Part shown: positions 60,508 to 64,000 of the stretch, piece by piece | Layout of the letters: each line of letters starts with the position of its first letter | How positions within the stretch are numbered: position 1 is the stretch's first letter | Assembly (NCBI GenBank): GCA_037074705.1 | Contig: CM073591.1 | Location: forward strand, 83,742,032 to 83,806,031 | DNA: 64,000 bases | Reading direction: 5' to 3' | From: Zhengitettix transpicula | Taxonomy: Eukaryota > Arthropoda > Insecta > Orthoptera > Tetrigidae | Made by a program: the position numbers and the translations under genes | The notes under the pieces: generated by a model | Databases searched by the model: none | What the model was told of the DNA's origin: nothing | Seen by the model: only the letters and a program-made list of their open reading frames with translations

Positions 60508-60929
60508 GACAGGCTATGTATAGGGTAATCCACATAGTGGCAACTCCCCTCTTATAGCATAGGAAAAGGAGTGAAAGGGGGGATGAGGAAAGGTTGAGCA
60601 AGGTAGCCAAGGGTTAACTAGGGCCCCCGGGCTGTATTTTAAGGATCCTACCCGGCATTCACCTAAAGAAATGCAGGGAAAACCCTAGAAAAACCTGCAT
60701 CGGGTAGGTCGGGCATTGGGTACTTGTCCCACGCCCTTTCGATAGCGGGAGAGGCGTTTGCTGTGGGGATGCAGCATTCCCTTCTCCGTGCCTCGACCAG
60801 TTTAGGAGGCAGCTGGCCGACTATTCCAATGGGAATAGCGAACAACGAGGTGCCTCGGCTTGTGGGAATCTTAGTTCAATAACGGAGAGGAAAAGGCATC
60901 CCCAAAGGTAGCCCCTTCGTATCTCTCAG
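60508..60929 (-). mobile_element. A-tailed dispersed repeat, copy 5
   Basis: Family body from CAGGCTATGTATAGGGTAAT to CTTCGTATCTCTC, lacking about 60 bases between GGGAATAGCGAACAAC and GAGGTGCCTCGG. No T-run precedes it, so its A tail is lost. It keeps the 60-codon frame on the tail strand (60845-60663) shared with the 34-kb copy. Followed seven bases later by copy 6 in the same orientation. Confidence 0.8.
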
Positions 60930-60936
60930 GTCTATC

Positions 60937-61206
60937 TTTTTTTTTTTTTTTTTTAGGGCAACAGGCTACATGAGGGTGATCCACATTGGGCAACTCCCCT
61001 TTAATAGCATAGGAAGGGATTAGAAAGGGGGGATGTGGAAGGGTAGAGGAAGGTAGCCAAGGGTTAACTAGGGCCCCCGGGCTGTGATTGAAGGATCCTA
61101 CCCGGCATTCGCCTAAAGAAATGCAGGGAAAACCCTAGAAAAACCTGCATCGGGTAGGTCGGGCATTGGGTACTTGTCCCACGCCCTTCCGATAGCGGGA
61201 GAGGAG
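60937..61206 (-). mobile_element. A-tailed dispersed repeat, copy 6, cut by the palindrome
   Basis: Starts with 18 T (the A tail of the minus strand) and AGGGCAACAGGCTACATGAG, and runs nearly identical to copies 2 and 3. It stops at GCGGGAGAGGAG, where the 210-bp palindrome begins. The remaining head half is not found beyond the palindrome. Confidence 0.85.
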
Positions 61207-61637
61207 ATTCTATTTTAACTCAACCGCGAAAGTACTTACGACGACCACTGTGTGTGTATGTGTGTTAACTTTCATGCTCGGTCTTGGACTTTCTGATCTA
61301 CACTTACTCTGTATTATAATTTTAACCCGCAGAATTTTCACAGTTCTCTTTTTTTCCGATTTTTTCCATTCTCTCATTCCATACGTGTAAGAAATTATTT
61401 AAAAGGTAAATATTAAGGTCTATCTCATTAATATTTACCTTTTAAATAATTTCTTACACGTATGGAATGAGAGAATGGAAAAAATCGGAAAAAAAGAGAA
61501 CTGTGAAAATTCTGCGGGTTAAAATTATAATACAGAGTAAGTGTAGATCAGAAAGTCCAAGACCGAGCATGAAAGTTAACACACATACACACACAGTGGT
61601 CGTCGTAAGTACTTTCGCGGTTGAGTTAAAATAGAAT
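61207..61637. repeat. 210-bp perfect palindrome with 11-bp loop
   Basis: The left arm 61207-61416 and right arm 61428-61637 are reverse complements over their whole length by visual comparison, with loop GGTCTATCTCA (61417-61427). The outer ends are ATTCTATTTTAACTCAACCG and its complement. Arms contain a short TGTGTGTG-type stretch and no coding frame. The left edge abuts a truncated repeat abruptly; the right edge continues into unique DNA. The absence of any mismatch implies a very recent inverted duplication or an assembly fold-back error. Confidence 0.95.
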
Positions 61638-62885
61638 AATTATCTCAAACGGCGTAGTAACCTTTTTTTTTACTCAAACTCTTTGTTCTCATAGTAACCA
61701 TCGCATTCCCCCCAGGATTCGGGTTGATCTATGATAACGATGGAATGAAATAAATGTGATCTGCAAGAGTTAAGGAAAATTTTTTGTTATTAATAAAAAA
61801 TGAATTAATTTCTCATTCCGAGCTATGAATACGAATATCTAACTTGCTAAATTTAATTTTCTCTTGAAAGATTAAGAGCCAATATTTTTCAGGATTTTGA
61901 AGTCTGATTTCCGCTTGATGTAATTAGTTTCTAAAAATATTCTATTCATGTACCTAAAATACTTTTATGAGTAATGGTATGCCTGGTAAAAAATTATTTA
62001 GCTCGTATAAATGTGGTACAGCCTAGGTAAGAATTGTTCTCAACAATAGGAATTTCCAAATAAAATTCGTGCAGAATTGTTTGTTTAAGTTTTTTATTTT
62101 ATATTGGTATTTAACTTTTGTTTTTGCACAAAAATCATCTTATAATGTGCGAAAATAAATGAAAAATTAAGTCTTTTTTATTTTGAACATCATATTTCAA
62201 GGAACACAGCCTTTTATAAGAGAGAAACTAAGATTTTCTTGTGAAATTGGAAATAATATTTTACTCACGAAGAAATTTGATTAAGTATTAAATTAGTGCC
62301 ATAATTACAGGATCAGCAGCTGTATTTTCTGCAAGGCATAGAAATTGTCTCCGGGAATCAATAACATGAATATTGCAAGCTCACCTCAATATTAATTAGG
62401 GGCCGCAATGAGATTCTCGCCTCTCGTAATGAATATGGTAATCGCTGTTCTAAAATTACTTACGCGATATTTATAGGACAAATACTGAAACTTATGATTA
62501 AAAATCTATGTTATGTCAAGAATTATAAATAAATTTATTTACTACACACAAATTTACATGCGTGTTCACATTATACGTGAATTTATTATTAGAAAAATAG
62601 GTAATATTGAAATTATGTAAATGTAATTAAGACCCTAAATAGGAAATGGGATTAATAACTAAAAAGTACTTTTCAGGTATATTTTCTAACTACGAAACGT
62701 GTCGTTTCCTTTCACTGAGGTTACTCGTAACTGCAAATTCACTTATGTGATAATAGAAAACTGTATCTCCACAATAGTTAATTTATTAATCATATTAAAA
62801 TCATATTTATGTTATTTTAGATAACAAAATTCTATGGAGTTGTTGGAAAGACTATGCGTTATAATGGTGCAATGCCACTTATTGG
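61638..62885. other. intergenic stretch, nothing firm
   Basis: AT-rich. A GC-moderate patch at 62340-62450 (AGGGGCCGCAATGAGATTC) is of unknown nature. Confidence 0.45.
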
Positions 62886-63150
62886 TAGTTAAATTAAGTA
62901 CGCAAATCATTATCACGGTTTTTGAGTTCATGATTTGATTTTTTCCACCAACCTCTGATACGCCACATTCTTCATATTTCTGGTTTTTTTTGTAGTTTTC
63001 ACTTTTTTTCTTCCACAGTTCAGGTAAATCAGAATACACTTCTATAAACTTCCGCCAAAATTCTTTTTCTTCAACAAGTCGTGAAGTTATCATAAGAATG
63101 AGTATGAATGAACTAACACTGGAAGACGAAATCCAATTGCAATTAAACAT
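62886..63150 (-). pseudogene. MADF-domain (Myb/SANT-like) fragment, frameshifted
   Basis: The ATG at 63150 opens a frame that reaches EEKEFWRKFIEVYSDLPELW and KKKSENYKKNQKYEE. This matches the first half of MADF domains (F...IELYRE.P.LW...S..Y.N...K..A), DNA-binding modules of insect transcription regulators and of domesticated transposon partners. At about residue 62 the match moves to another frame, giving AYQRLVEKIKS and a stop, and a third frame holds NDLRT, the usual (I)NNLRT motif. So at least two frameshifts and a stop break it. It may be a relic of a Harbinger-associated MADF protein or a processed host gene copy. Confidence 0.55.
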
Positions 63151-63364
63151 TCGGTCAAACTGTCAAACAATGTCATAAACGTTCCTACGGCAAGTCAAAC
63201 GCGGCAGTGTTGCGAAACATATTTCGAGCTCGACCGCTTTGTTGCAAACCGTTTCTGAAACCCCTCAACCCAGACCATCAAATTGCACAAATTGTTTGAC
63301 AACCCACTGATTATAACATTTTGGTCGAATATTTTTTTCCCGGACTCTTTATTGTAGGGTTATT

Positions 63365-63600
63365 AGATTTCAGGAAAGTGAGCTTGTGCAGCGGTCAGCA
63401 TCACAGCGCTGCACGACAGAGGTCCCGGGCTCGAATTCCAGCAAGGGTATGGTTGTTTGTGCTCGTCAAGGTCATGAAAACTGTGGTCACGGTCTCTGCA
63501 AAAATTTCGGAATTTGTGTAATGGAACATGAGAGTCTGACAGCATTCCTGGTAAGCCAAGTTCTTGAATATGCCAAGGTGAGAGAAAAAAGCTTTCATAC
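63365..63600 (+). mobile_element. tRNA-derived SINE, second copy
   Basis: A-box-like TTGTGCAGCGGTCAGCATC (about 63384-63402) and B-box GGCTCGAATTCC (63428-63439) at tRNA-like spacing. Then GGGTATGGTTGTTTGTGCTC, as in the 53.7-kb copy. The 3' limit is not clear; no A-run is evident. Confidence 0.6.
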
Positions 63601-64000
63601 TTGAATTAAAACATAGATATCACAGCGTAGCTATGCTAAGATATATTTTTCACGATGAATACCACAAATGCATTCATGTTTCTTTGCTGCGCATGTGTCA
63701 CAAAATCGTCACCTGGTTTGTGCGGTTTGTCGGTCTTTCAATCACCTACGAAAGCATCAAGGATTGTAGAAACACCTAATTTTATTTGTTTATTGGCTGC
63801 TTCAAGATATAATTTTTAAAACATATCTGGAATGAAATGATTGTTCCGGCATGCTTCAACGAAGAGTTTGTAATGATGTGTAAAACAAAAAAACCGTGGG
63901 AAAGATATGCCAGAACACGATTTTCTTAGATTTGTTGAATCTGTATACCTTCCTCACCCTCAGCACAAGTTTTCCTAAGAATTAAAATTTTAATTGTTAT
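63601..64000. other. window edge, nothing firm
   Basis: No coding, repeat or regulatory structure recognised. Confidence 0.5.

Overview
The window reads as nuclear DNA from an insect with a large, AT-rich, repeat-laden genome. I infer a hemimetabolous insect (cockroach, termite or stick-insect grade), but the species cannot be fixed from sequence alone. Genes are split by GT-AG introns, and most recognisable coding matter is transposon debris: RTE-type and CR1/Jockey-type LINEs, Tc1/mariner-like and PIF/Harbinger remnants, Helitrons, tRNA-derived SINEs, LTR candidates and foldback MITEs. There is no bacterial-type gene organisation, and no rRNA gene, functional tRNA gene or CRISPR array was seen.

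Layout. At 0.6-3.8 kb on the minus strand lies the one complete host gene I can reconstruct: a three-exon seven-beta-strand lysine methyltransferase of the METTL21 family, closest to VCPKMT/METTL21D (221 aa, all splice sites and the reading frame intact). From 5 to 17 kb there is an A-tailed repeat, a TA-flanked mariner-like element, a LINE apparently inserted in an older LINE, a second A-tailed copy, a broken Harbinger exon and two small inverted-repeat elements. At 17-19 kb there is an LTR-like block with tRNA-Lys-like primer-site matches. At 20.46-20.66 kb a CpG-rich island carries a candidate first coding exon with a signal peptide and a splice donor; the rest of that gene was not found. 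From 21 to 34 kb there is AT-rich DNA with TA microsatellites, including one apparently split by an LTR-like insertion (25.1-26.3 kb).

At 34 kb sits the most complete copy of the A-tailed repeat. At 37.7-40.0 kb is an internally deleted RTE LINE with a perfect 12-bp target-site duplication. From 40.4 to 47.6 kb is a Helitron-rich zone with three copies of a conserved 3' end, a degenerate minisatellite and an inverted internal module. From 52.6 to 53.9 kb are a mariner-like end, a LINE fragment and a SINE. From 59.4 to 61.6 kb are a minus-strand LINE, two A-tailed repeat copies in tandem and an apparently perfect 210-bp palindrome with an 11-bp loop. The window closes with a broken MADF-domain fragment and a second SINE.

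No genes act together here as a pathway or operon. The methyltransferase gene and the candidate first exon are the host content; the rest is layered transposon history. I see no clear new biological system. The most unusual items are the perfect palindrome, the six-copy A-tailed repeat family with a hairpin head, and the orphan signal-peptide exon.
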